Part shown: positions 42,223 to 49,581 of the stretch, piece by piece
How the letters are laid out: each line of letters opens with the position of its first letter
How positions within the stretch are numbered: position 1 is the first letter of the stretch
DNA from: an uncultured Saprospiraceae bacterium
GTDB lineage: Bacteria; Bacteroidota; Bacteroidia; Chitinophagales; Saprospiraceae
Reading direction: 5' to 3'
Assembly (NCBI GenBank): GCA_938015805.1
Contig: CALLXF010000030.1
Location: forward strand, 1-49,713
Length of the DNA stretch: 49,713 bases
Made by a program: the position numbers and the translations under genes
The notes under the pieces: generated by a model
The model's database searches: none
What the model was told of the DNA's origin: nothing
The model's input: the letters and a program-made list of their open reading frames with translations, nothing else

Positions 42223-43320
42223 ATGAATCGTAAGCTAAACGTGGGAATTCTCTGTGGAGGCAAATCTTCCGAACATAGAATATCATTAATATCCGCACAA
42301 AATGTGATCCAGTCATTAGATCTAAATCGCTTTAATCCAATCATCATCGGGATAGATACTGGCGGACAATGGTTTTATTATCCTGATGGACTTTTATTAA
42401 AGCATGCAGAAAGTCCATCGGATATTTCTTTAATCAGATCATCGCATAAAGTACTCCTCTCCCAAAATGCAGAAGAAGGAACTATTTATTCAATGACTGA
42501 CTTTAAAATAATCACAACTCTAGATGTTATTTTCCCTATAATTCATGGGACATATGGAGAGGACGGTTCTATACAAGGGTTAGCAAAAATAGCGGGAATC
42601 GCTTGCGTAGGTTGTGGCATACTAGGAGCAGCTGTAGGAATGGATAAAGATGTAATGAAAAAAATCCTCCGTGATGCAAATATACCTGTAGCTCCCTCTG
42701 TTACGATAAAAAACCGCACAAGAGATGATCATCCTTATGAGAAGGTTTCTGCAAAATTGGGTCAGACATTATATATCAAACCTGCAAATCTGGGCTCTTC
42801 CATTGGCGTAAGCCGTATAAATAATGAAGCCTCTTATATAAAAGCTATCAAACTCGGACTGTCTTATGATGATAAAGTCTTAGTGGAACAGACCATTACG
42901 GGAAGAGAAATAGAATGTGCAGTGATCGGAAATGATACACCTCAAGCCAGTACCATTGGAGAGATTATTCCTCAAAATGATTTTTACACTTTTGAGAACA
43001 AATATGTAAATAGTGATGGAGCTTTACTTTCGATTCCTGCTAATTTGCCTCAGGACATTTTAAAGAAAGCACAATCTATGGCATGCCAGGCCTATCGAGC
43101 TTTAGACTGTAAAGGAATGACGAGAGTGGATATGTTTTATACTGATGAACGCACGTTATTAATAAACGAGGTAAATACTATTCCAGGGTTTACAAAGATC
43201 AGTATGTATCCTAAATTATGGGAACATGAAGGTGTATCTCAAATGGAACTAATCACTCGTTTAATAGATTTAGCTATCGAGCAGTATCAAAAAGAAAGTG
43301 CTTACAAGCATATCAGTTGA
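42223..43320 (+). CDS. ddl: D-alanine--D-alanine ligase
   Basis: This ATP-grasp ligase of 365 residues makes D-Ala-D-Ala for peptidoglycan. Motifs include GILCGGKSSEHRISLISA, FPIIHGTYGEDGSIQGLAKIAGI, KPANLGSSIGVSRI and RVDMFYTDERTLLINEVNTIPGFTKISMYPKLWEHEGVS with the metal and nucleotide residues. It is cytoplasmic and belongs to the VanA-like long Ddl group by length and the GIACVGCG insertion. It begins a plus-strand run with the PASTA and rhodanese genes and is divergent from prs. Confidence 0.96.
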   Translation: MNRKLNVGILCGGKSSEHRISLISAQNVIQSLDLNRFNPIIIGIDTGGQWFYYPDGLLLKHAESPSDISLIRSSHKVLLSQNAEEGTIYSMTDFKIITTLDVIFPIIHGTYGEDGSIQGLAKIAGIACVGCGILGAAVGMDKDVMKKILRDANIPVAPSVTIKNRTRDDHPYEKVSAKLGQTLYIKPANLGSSIGVSRINNEASYIKAIKLGLSYDDKVLVEQTITGREIECAVIGNDTPQASTIGEIIPQNDFYTFENKYVNSDGALLSIPANLPQDILKKAQSMACQAYRALDCKGMTRVDMFYTDERTLLINEVNTIPGFTKISMYPKLWEHEGVSQMELITRLIDLAIEQYQKESAYKHIS

Positions 43321-43360
43321 TTTATTATTAAATATCTTTAATCTATAAAGTTTTGCCGCA

Positions 43361-44149
43361 TTGACACTTAAAAAATTCTTATTCCAACTTGCTATACTAG
43401 TCGCGTTTATACTCGTGGTTATTTTTTTAGTCCTTTTCTGGTTACGTATATATACTAATCATGGACAAGAGCTTACGCTTCCAGGCTATCTCGGAGAGCA
43501 ATATGAAGAAGCCGCAAAGGATGCTGAGGAAAAATCATTTGAGATTATTGTAAATGATTCTATACACCAAGTCAATAAACCTGGAGGATTAATCGTCGAA
43601 CAAAATCCTAAGGCTGGAGCCAAAGTAAAGGAAAATCGCAAAATCTATGTTACTACCACAAAATATCTAGCGGATAAAAAATCACTAGAATCTTTACCTC
43701 AGTTATTTGGAAGGAATTATGAAAGAAAGAAAAAAGAACTTTCTTACATGAATATCTATACAAAAATCAAAGGCTATAAACAAGATGCCTCGGAACCTGA
43801 TCATGTTCTAGAAGTATGGTATAAAAACAAAAAGGTGATCGATGCTGCCTCAAAACGAAAAAATGTAGAGCTAGAAGTGGGAGATACCTTGGAGTTTGTA
43901 CTTAGTAAACGTAGTGGAGCCCAATTACCAATACCTGATCTCATATGTAAAGGAGTAAGTGAGGTTAAATTTTTACTCAGTAGCAGCCAACTCATGCTAG
44001 GCGATGTCACTACGGAAGGAGATATCAAGGAAATAGAATCTGCTAAAATAGTGAGCCAACATCCAAGCCCTATAGCAGGTTATACAATTCTCTCAGGGGA
44101 GCCCATCCATGTCACCATTACTCAAGTGGGGGCAAATTGCGATAATTAA
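43361..44149 (+). CDS. PASTA-domain membrane protein
   Basis: This bitopic protein of 262 residues starts at TTG (43361), with no ATG before the membrane helix (residues about 5-28, FLFQLAILVAFILVVIFLVLFWL). Outside the membrane lie three PASTA-like units: LTLPGYLGEQYEEAAKDAEEKSFEI to IYVTT (about 37-96), SLPQLFGRNYERKKKELSYM (about 105-170) and PIPDLICKGVSEVKFLLSS (about 183-258). PASTA domains bind peptidoglycan fragments or lipid II. There is no kinase or transpeptidase domain, so it is a stand-alone sensor or adaptor. It follows ddl by 40 bases, which fits a cell-wall role. Confidence 0.85.
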   Translation: MTLKKFLFQLAILVAFILVVIFLVLFWLRIYTNHGQELTLPGYLGEQYEEAAKDAEEKSFEIIVNDSIHQVNKPGGLIVEQNPKAGAKVKENRKIYVTTTKYLADKKSLESLPQLFGRNYERKKKELSYMNIYTKIKGYKQDASEPDHVLEVWYKNKKVIDAASKRKNVELEVGDTLEFVLSKRSGAQLPIPDLICKGVSEVKFLLSSSQLMLGDVTTEGDIKEIESAKIVSQHPSPIAGYTILSGEPIHVTITQVGANCDN

Positions 44150-44156
44150 ATACACT

Positions 44157-44462
44157 ATGAAAGATATAACGGTACAGGAACTACAACAGAAAATAGATAA
44201 CAAGGAAGACTTCTTTTTATTAGATGTTAGAGAGCAAATGGAGTACAATCGATTTAATCTCAATGCAAAATTAATTCCGCTAGGTGAACTATCGAACCAT
44301 ATGGATGAATTAGCTGTGTATAAGGATAAAGAAGTTATTGTACACTGTCACTCTGGAAAAAGGAGTGCTGTAGCTAAAGAACTTATGATGAGGCAAGGAT
44401 TTGTAAATGTTAAAAATTTACTGGGAGGTGTATTAGCTTGGATCGATATGAAAAATCCTTAG
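44157..44462 (+). CDS. Rhodanese-like domain protein
   Basis: This single-domain rhodanese has 101 residues from the ATG at 44157. An upstream ATG at 44109 lies inside the PASTA gene and is less likely. The domain runs from ITVQELQQKIDNKEDFFLLDVREQMEY to GGVLAWID. The active-site Cys64 is in VIVHCHSGKRSA, whose six-residue loop is typical of single-domain sulfurtransferases. It can carry persulfide sulfur in the cytoplasm. The physiological acceptor is unknown. It follows the PASTA gene after 7 bases. Confidence 0.87.
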   Translation: MKDITVQELQQKIDNKEDFFLLDVREQMEYNRFNLNAKLIPLGELSNHMDELAVYKDKEVIVHCHSGKRSAVAKELMMRQGFVNVKNLLGGVLAWIDMKNP

Positions 44463-44693
44463 AAACCCCATTCTTTAGGGCTAAGTTAAAAACTTAAAAT
44501 TTTAACTATTCTCGGTTATAATTATTCCCTCTGTTTTCAATAACCGATCTTATTACCCGAACAACTGATAACACCTTATCATACATTTGTTAAAAAAACT
44601 TTAAAATATACTGTGACTTCTTAATTACTAGAAGTCCTAATTACACATTATTGACAATTCTTTTTATTTCAAATAAAACTTAACATTAACAAC

Positions 44694-45356
44694 ATGGAAA
44701 TATTAGAGACTATTAAAGCCTCATTAACTGGTACTTTTGACTCGATTGCAACATTTATCCCTGTACTAATAGGAGCATTAATCATCTTACTAATTGGATG
44801 GATCATTGCAAAAATTATTAAAGGAGTGTTAAGCCGCGTGCTTAAAGCAGTAAAATTTGATGATCTTGCTGACAAAGTGGGAATTAACGGATTTTTAGCC
44901 AAGGGAGGAATGAAGCATAGAGCCTCTTCTCTAGTAGCAACACTTTTTTATTGGATAGTGATGTTTACTACTTTAGTAATGTTTTTCAATGCATTAGGAT
45001 TAGAAGTAGTATCAGATTTACTTTCTGACGTTATCAAATATATTCCAAACATCATCGTAGGATGTATCTTACTAGTTGTAGGAATGTATCTAGCGGAATT
45101 TGTAAGTGGCCTAGTTGTAGGAGCTTTAAAAGGTGGCGGTTCTGGACACAATGCAGAATTTATCGGTAGACTTTCTTACGGAGCTGTAATGTTCTTTGCG
45201 ATCACTATTGTTTTAGAGCAATTAGGAATCGGAGGAAATATCATCAATACAGTAGTAACTGTGGTTATGAGCGGAGCAGGTTTAGCATTAGCACTTGCAT
45301 TTGGACTAGGAGGAAGAGAGTGGGCATCTGGAATTATCCAGAAATACCTAAAATAA
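44694..45356 (+). CDS. TM-helix-repeat membrane protein, mechanosensitive-channel-like
   Basis: This membrane protein of 220 residues has five predicted helices and the conserved TM-helix (Pfam05552-type) motif twice: IPVLIGALIILLIGWIIAKIIKGVLSRVL and IPNIIVGCILLVVGMYLAEFVSGLV. The end ALALAFGLGGREWASGIIQKYL resembles the pore helix of MscS proteins, but the large MscS cytoplasmic domain is missing. Such proteins (CmpX-like) are linked to membrane stress. Direct channel activity is inference. It stands alone, with a terminator at 45386. Confidence 0.78.
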   Translation: MEILETIKASLTGTFDSIATFIPVLIGALIILLIGWIIAKIIKGVLSRVLKAVKFDDLADKVGINGFLAKGGMKHRASSLVATLFYWIVMFTTLVMFFNALGLEVVSDLLSDVIKYIPNIIVGCILLVVGMYLAEFVSGLVVGALKGGGSGHNAEFIGRLSYGAVMFFAITIVLEQLGIGGNIINTVVTVVMSGAGLALALAFGLGGREWASGIIQKYLK

Positions 45357-45385
45357 TAAGTTTAATATTATACCCTTAATATATT

Positions 45386-45418
45386 AAAGCTCCTGGGAAT
45401 TTCCTTGGAGCTTTTTTT
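45386..45418 (+). terminator. Rho-independent terminator
   Basis: An 8-bp stem (AAAGCTCC at 45386-45393 with GGAGCTTT at 45407-45414) is followed by a seven-T run. It ends the TM-helix protein transcript about 30 bases after its stop. Confidence 0.87.
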
Positions 45419-45490
45419 ATGTTTGAGTTTAAGGTATTTATTTATTCCAACGGATCTTCAAGAAATTCCAGTGGCTCTTTGAGGTTTAGA

Positions 45491-46027
45491 CTAAAATGAG
45501 TTTTTCCACATCATTGATTCGACAGGGATGGTAGTACGCTCTGTATACTTTGCGTTCTGCTTCTTGTTATAATAATTTTCTATGTCACCTTCTACTGCAA
45601 AATAAATCAGCTGCCCGATAGGCATTCCTTTATACACTCTTACAGGATGGACGCATGATATCTCTAATGTCCAAGTATTACAAAAACCCACGTCTCCTTT
45701 TCCAGCAGTAGCATGGATATCAATTCCTAAACGGCCTACACTGGACTTCCCTTCTAGAAACGGAACGGAGTTATGTGTCTCTGTATATTCTTCGGTGACA
45801 CCTAGATAAAGCACACCAGGCATAATAACAAAGCCGTCCTCTGGGATCTCAAAAGTATCAATGGTATTGTGTTTTTTAGCATCTAAGACCTCATCTTTAT
45901 AAGTTGCTAAGGTCTTTCCTAAATGGACATCGTATGAATTAGTCCCTAAACAAGATGGATCAAATGGTTCGATCACAATCTCTTTATTCTTTATAGATTC
46001 GAGAATTTTCCGGTCGGATAATATCAT
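45491..46027 (-). CDS. dcd: dCTP deaminase
   Basis: This nucleotide enzyme of 178 residues deaminates dCTP to dUTP for thymidylate synthesis. It starts at MILSDRKILESIKNKEIVIEPFDP (ATG at 46027). An 11-codon extension upstream is not family-like. Key stretches are LGTNSYDVHLG, LEGKSSVGRLGIDIHATAGKGDVGFCNTW and MPIGQLIYF with the trimer-interface and catalytic residues. It is cytoplasmic, a single gene divergent from the phosphopantetheinyl transferase and convergent with the TM-helix gene. Confidence 0.93.
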   Translation of the reverse strand: MILSDRKILESIKNKEIVIEPFDPSCLGTNSYDVHLGKTLATYKDEVLDAKKHNTIDTFEIPEDGFVIMPGVLYLGVTEEYTETHNSVPFLEGKSSVGRLGIDIHATAGKGDVGFCNTWTLEISCVHPVRVYKGMPIGQLIYFAVEGDIENYYNKKQNAKYTERTTIPVESMMWKNSF

Positions 46028-46092
46028 GTCTGGATAGCTTAGGTTATTATTGCGTTGCAAAGAAATGTAAATTAGTACTAATAGGAAGTTTT

Positions 46093-46722
46093 ATGCCACT
46101 TGTTTTTAAAGAAAAAGTTCTGGAGCATTCGATTATAGCCGTTTGGAAGGTTGCGGAGTCAGAGTCTTTTTTTTTAAAAGAAAAAAACCTAGGATGGGAT
46201 TTTGCTGAATTAGATAAGCTAAAAGGAGGTCGCCGTATGGAGTGGATTGCCAGTCGATATCTGATACAAAAAATTACATCAAAAATTTATAGTATTACAA
46301 AAGACAAGTATGGAAAACCTCAAATTATGCCTCAAGATTATCAGATATCGATAAGTCACTCAGATGGTTATGTAGCTGCTATTACGTCTAGCAAAGATGT
46401 CGGTATAGATATCCAAAAAAAGGTTCATAAAATCACAAGAATCGCTCATAAATACGTTAATAGTTCAGAGGATGAATATGTGAATAATAGATTTTATTTA
46501 TCAAATTTGCATTTAATCTGGGGTGCCAAAGAATCTCTTTTCAAAGCGTACGGCCGTAAAGAAGTAGATTATAAAAAGGACCTAAACATTTTACCTTTTA
46601 CATACAGAAAAAATGGTCGTTTTAAAGGAACGATAAGTAAAATGGGCTATAATCATACATTCCAATTTGAAAACAAATTTTTTAATAATTTCTATTTAGT
46701 TTATGGAGAAAAAATGGATTAA
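46093..46722 (+). CDS. 4'-phosphopantetheinyl transferase superfamily protein
   Basis: This Sfp/EntD-type enzyme of 209 residues attaches phosphopantetheine from CoA to carrier proteins. Motifs are ISHSDGYVAA at 88-96, VGIDIQ at 103-108 and LIWGAKESLFKAYGR at 141-155, with the catalytic Glu147 and Lys151. The metal motif normally reads GIDxE; here position 108 is Gln, not Glu. Either the metal site is rearranged or activity is altered. The next gene overlaps its 3' end by 20 bases. The target carrier protein is not in the window. Confidence 0.85.
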   Translation: MPLVFKEKVLEHSIIAVWKVAESESFFLKEKNLGWDFAELDKLKGGRRMEWIASRYLIQKITSKIYSITKDKYGKPQIMPQDYQISISHSDGYVAAITSSKDVGIDIQKKVHKITRIAHKYVNSSEDEYVNNRFYLSNLHLIWGAKESLFKAYGRKEVDYKKDLNILPFTYRKNGRFKGTISKMGYNHTFQFENKFFNNFYLVYGEKMD

Positions 46723-47167
46723 CTACCTATTTGTTTTTGTGCTTACATGTACTGTGTTTTTAATAGTAAAATGTAAATCACAATCAGGTATGGAAATGTC
46801 CGCACCTGAAAAGGCCGTTATAACTGATCAGCTTCCTTCTGATTTTATAGATTTTTATGAGCGATTCCATAATGAAGAGGATTATCAGATGGACCATATC
46901 GTTTTTCCACTAAAAGGACATGAACAGGATACCGCTACGATGCAACTCATTACAGTAACATGGAAAAAAGATAACTGGGTAGCACATAAGCCCTTTAATA
47001 GTTACGGCGGCACATTTAAAAGAGAATATTCCAATATGGATGGGATCATTTTTGAAAAAATATATGATACCTCAGAGACCTTTACAATGCAAAGAAGATA
47101 TGCGGAAATAGCAGGAGAATGGAACTTGATTTACTACTCTACCTTCCAGATGAAAATGGAAGAATAA
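46703..47167 (+). CDS. Small exported or membrane-anchored protein, DUF4348-like
   Basis: This protein of 154 residues has an N-terminal hydrophobic segment (residues 7-23). Cys24 follows it, but Lys23 spoils the lipobox, so the protein may be anchored by the helix. The rest (SDFIDFYERFHNEEDYQMDHIVFPLKGH, TMQRRYAEIAGEWNLIYYSTF) recalls the NTF2-like DUF4348 lipoproteins of this phylum. That match is tentative. It overlaps the phosphopantetheinyl transferase by 20 bases, implying co-transcription, though a shared role is not evident. Confidence 0.6.
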   Translation: MEKKWINYLFVFVLTCTVFLIVKCKSQSGMEMSAPEKAVITDQLPSDFIDFYERFHNEEDYQMDHIVFPLKGHEQDTATMQLITVTWKKDNWVAHKPFNSYGGTFKREYSNMDGIIFEKIYDTSETFTMQRRYAEIAGEWNLIYYSTFQMKMEE

Positions 47168-47206
47168 GTTGCAAGGATTGAATAGTAATAATATGGAATA
47201 CTCTAT

Positions 47207-47497
47207 TTACTCCAAATATTCCCAGGTGGATTTACCTAACCTTCCATTTATTTGCAAGATGGCATATAAAATCAATACACCCAAAAAACCCATTAGAGAA
47301 GTCATCATATCTTGCCCCATAAAGACATTTAATATAAACGTTATAACCGACATCATCGCAAAACCGTAAAAGCCGATTTTTTTCCATTGCAGTATGAGCA
47401 CAGCAAATCCTATATTAACCATACCTATAAATGTCATTGCATAAAGTGCCCATTTAGGTATAGGCTCTGGTGAGCTTTCCTGAATCAGATCTCCCAT
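47207..47497 (-). CDS. Small membrane protein directly downstream of the group II intron
   Basis: This membrane protein has 96 residues from the ATG at 47497, with three helices (about WALYAMTFIGMVNIGFAVLI, IGFYGFAMMSVITFILNVF, SLMGFLGVLILYAILQ). The motif KKIGFYGFA resembles small Bacteroidota membrane proteins of unknown function. The frame stays open upstream to 47509, where the intron ends. If the intron ends at 47510, this frame would join exactly to an ORF in the 5' exon that starts at 49638 (MSLSPTKEDMLWYLMLVSV), giving a 119-residue protein with an extra helix. Otherwise the intron sits in the leader, 12 bases before the ATG. Confidence 0.55.
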   Translation of the reverse strand: MGDLIQESSPEPIPKWALYAMTFIGMVNIGFAVLILQWKKIGFYGFAMMSVITFILNVFMGQDMMTSLMGFLGVLILYAILQINGRLGKSTWEYLE

Positions 47498-47550
47498 AAA
47501 CAAATACAATCGAGTAGGTAAAGGGGACTCTCACCCCTAAACCTCTCACA

Positions 47551-47584
47551 GAACCGTGCTTGAACCTCTCAGCTCACACGGCTC
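47551..47584 (-). ncRNA. Group II intron domain V
   Basis: A 34-base hairpin: GAGCCGTG pairs with CACGGTTC, with a two-base AG bulge, an upper stem and a GAGA tetraloop. The AGC catalytic triad is in the first strand. This is the most conserved part of group II ribozymes and sits 14 bases after the maturase stop. Confidence 0.92.
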
Positions 47585-47598
47585 TTCATAGTCAGACC

Positions 47599-48861
47599 TC
47601 AATGAGTAAAGCCGTGTTGCCAGTGGGGAAAGATGTAGCTGAAGTCAGCTGCCGTTTCTCTCATCCATTTTCTGGCATACCACAAGACTTTTCTCTTCTT
47701 GAAACGCTTGTACTTATTAAATACCCATTTGGAAAGTCTCCAGTTCAGAATCTTGAAGACTTTGACCAAGCTTGATTTGTTGAACCGTCCATAGTAATAA
47801 ATCCAGCCTCTGATTTTAGGGGCTAGAATCTTTGACAGTTGATGGATGCCCATATGAGTCCACCTATGAATCTTTAAGCGAAAACATTCATTCGCTATCT
47901 TCATCATAGACTTCTTGCTGATTGCAGGACTGAATCCCTTAATCAACTTTCCATCCTTTGTCTGGACTGATCGGGTGCGGAACGTGTAGCCAAGAAAGTC
48001 AAACTCTTTGTGCTTCACTTTTCGCTTCTTGTTCCTACCCTTCCTGTCACAGTATACGAGTTTCGTTTTCTTGGGATGCAGTTCTAACTTACATTCCTCG
48101 AATCTTGCTCGTATCCGTCGCAAGGCTAATCTCGCGTACTTCTCATTCCCCACATGCACGATGATGTCATCTGCGTACCTCTCGAATGGAAGATCAGGAA
48201 ATTCCTTCTCCATCCATTTGTCAAATACAACGTGTAGAATTAAGTTTGCCAGCAATGGACTGATTACTCCTCCTTGAGGTGTACCTCTCTCATCATTTTT
48301 GAGTAAAGTGCCATCCTCTAATAGGATTGGTGCTTTCAGCCATCTCTTTACATAAGTGATGATATGTTTACGATCTGTGTAATGTCGCAGACTGCGTATC
48401 ATTAATCCATGATCGATGTTATCAAAGAAACCTTTGATATCCATATCTATAACCCATGCATACTTCCAGCAATTTGTACGGGCTTGTTCGATGGCTTGAT
48501 GAGCATTCTTGTTCGGGCGGTATCCAAATGAATTGTTTGAAAATTCTGGTTCCAGAATCGCTTCCAGCTCCTTTGTCAACACCATCTGAGCCACTCGGTC
48601 TTTTACCGTCGGTATGCCCAAACTTCGAAAGCTGCCATCCCCCTTGGGAATCTGCACTCGCTTTACAGCGGGTGGAAAATAACTACCACTTGACAGTCGA
48701 TTCCACACTGGGTATAAGTGCTTCTCTGGTGCCTTCACCACTTCCTTGATGGTTAATCCATCAACTCCTGCTGAACCGCCTTTCGACTTTACAAGTTTAA
48801 ACGCCTCCCATACCTGTTCTTTGGTAATGGGATAAGGTCTTGATTTCTCCTCTAAATTCAT
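47599..48861 (-). CDS. ltrA: Group II intron reverse transcriptase/maturase
   Basis: This intron-encoded protein has 420 residues from the ATG at 48861. A TTG at 48906 would add 15. RT blocks are IPKGDGSFRSLGIPTVKDRV, NNSFGYRPNKNAHQAI, DIKGFFDNID (first catalytic Asp at about 141), GTPQGGVISPLLANL and ERYADDIIVHV (YADD at 229-232). The maturase (X) domain covers about 300-400 (FRLKIHRWTHMGIHQLSKILAPKIRGWIYYYG). The C-terminal KVLWYARKWMRETAADFSYIFPHW replaces the HNH endonuclease, so target priming would rely on other primers. It binds the intron RNA, helps splicing and copies it into DNA. The ORF is intact. Confidence 0.95.
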   Translation of the reverse strand: MNLEEKSRPYPITKEQVWEAFKLVKSKGGSAGVDGLTIKEVVKAPEKHLYPVWNRLSSGSYFPPAVKRVQIPKGDGSFRSLGIPTVKDRVAQMVLTKELEAILEPEFSNNSFGYRPNKNAHQAIEQARTNCWKYAWVIDMDIKGFFDNIDHGLMIRSLRHYTDRKHIITYVKRWLKAPILLEDGTLLKNDERGTPQGGVISPLLANLILHVVFDKWMEKEFPDLPFERYADDIIVHVGNEKYARLALRRIRARFEECKLELHPKKTKLVYCDRKGRNKKRKVKHKEFDFLGYTFRTRSVQTKDGKLIKGFSPAISKKSMMKIANECFRLKIHRWTHMGIHQLSKILAPKIRGWIYYYGRFNKSSLVKVFKILNWRLSKWVFNKYKRFKKRKVLWYARKWMRETAADFSYIFPHWQHGFTH

Positions 48862-49581
48862 CCTTGATAATCGATTGATTAAAAGTTGTTTTAAAATAAA
48901 ATCCAACTATGTCAACCCCTTCGCTCCACTCTCATTACAAGAACTTCAACACTAATACGAGTTGATCTGCCACTCATCGAGTACTGGAGTAATCACTTTA
49001 CCGCCGAAGAATATTTCCTTCAACTCTATGGCTTATGGTTTTCCCCTCTTTTCCTCGACAAGCTTCCCCTGTTCCGTATTTGAGCCCACTCTAGATTCAT
49101 GCCACCTTTACACCGGTTGTCCGCCTACCCTTAGCCATAATAGGACTTGCTCGTATAGACTCGTCTCCTTGGGCCGCCGATCCCTACGGATTTTGGACAA
49201 CAATATATGTTACTCACGATGCCTCAACAGTGGTTCATTTGCATTCATCTCCCTAGATAATACCTGATGACATCCGTCGTAAGAATCCTTACAACGTCGA
49301 CACCTTTTCCACAACGCTTAGTACCAACCCTTGAAAGGCAAGCACCTTGTGGTGGTTTGACAGGTGTGCCTAATCACTCCCTGCCGAGAGGCCTTTATCT
49401 TACTTCAATCTAATCATTGCCTTGCGTGAGTCTTCAATCATACAGGTCTAGTGTTGATTGCTCGTTTCCAGTTCAGTTCAGACTTTCATAAGTTCTCTCA
49501 TCTCAAATACAGCATTGTTTACTTATTATTGGCTCAAAATCTTTATCTTGAGACTGTACCCAGTAAACATTCAGGGCACAC
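48862..49581 (-). ncRNA. Group II intron ribozyme domains I to IV (5' part)
   Basis: About 720 bases without a protein gene. It holds the conserved 5' end, a TGTTTACT/AGTAAACA stem enclosing a smaller hairpin, EBS2 and EBS1 in domain I, and stretches near 49000-49060 and 48962-49000 that recall domain III and late domain II/III sequences of LtrB-type introns (GGAACAGGGGAAGC, GTACTCGATGAGTGGCAG). Plus-strand frames here are artefacts of structured RNA. Confidence 0.85.

Larger units (their letters stand above)
47509..49581 (-). mobile_element. Complete group II intron with maturase ORF
   Basis: This is a self-splicing retroelement of about 2.07 kb, 5' end at 49581. The 5' end reads GTGTGCCC and then a loop closed by GGG, as in LtrB-like introns. 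EBS1 (GACGGAT, 49272-49278) pairs with the last seven exon bases (ATCCGTT, 49582-49588) by six standard pairs and one T-G. EBS2 (ACTAA, 49318-49322) pairs with TTAGT just upstream. Domain V is at 47551-47584 and domain VI at 47512-47547 with a candidate branch A about seven bases from the end. The 3' end is uncertain by one base: CGAT gives the usual AY. The intron is visibly more GC-rich than its flanks, suggesting recent transfer. All parts needed for mobility are intact. Confidence 0.9.

Noticed and set aside
44457-44485. Hairpin after the rhodanese gene (CTTAG...CTAAG with CCC/GGG)
   Set aside because: The stem is interrupted and no T run follows, so I did not call it a terminator.
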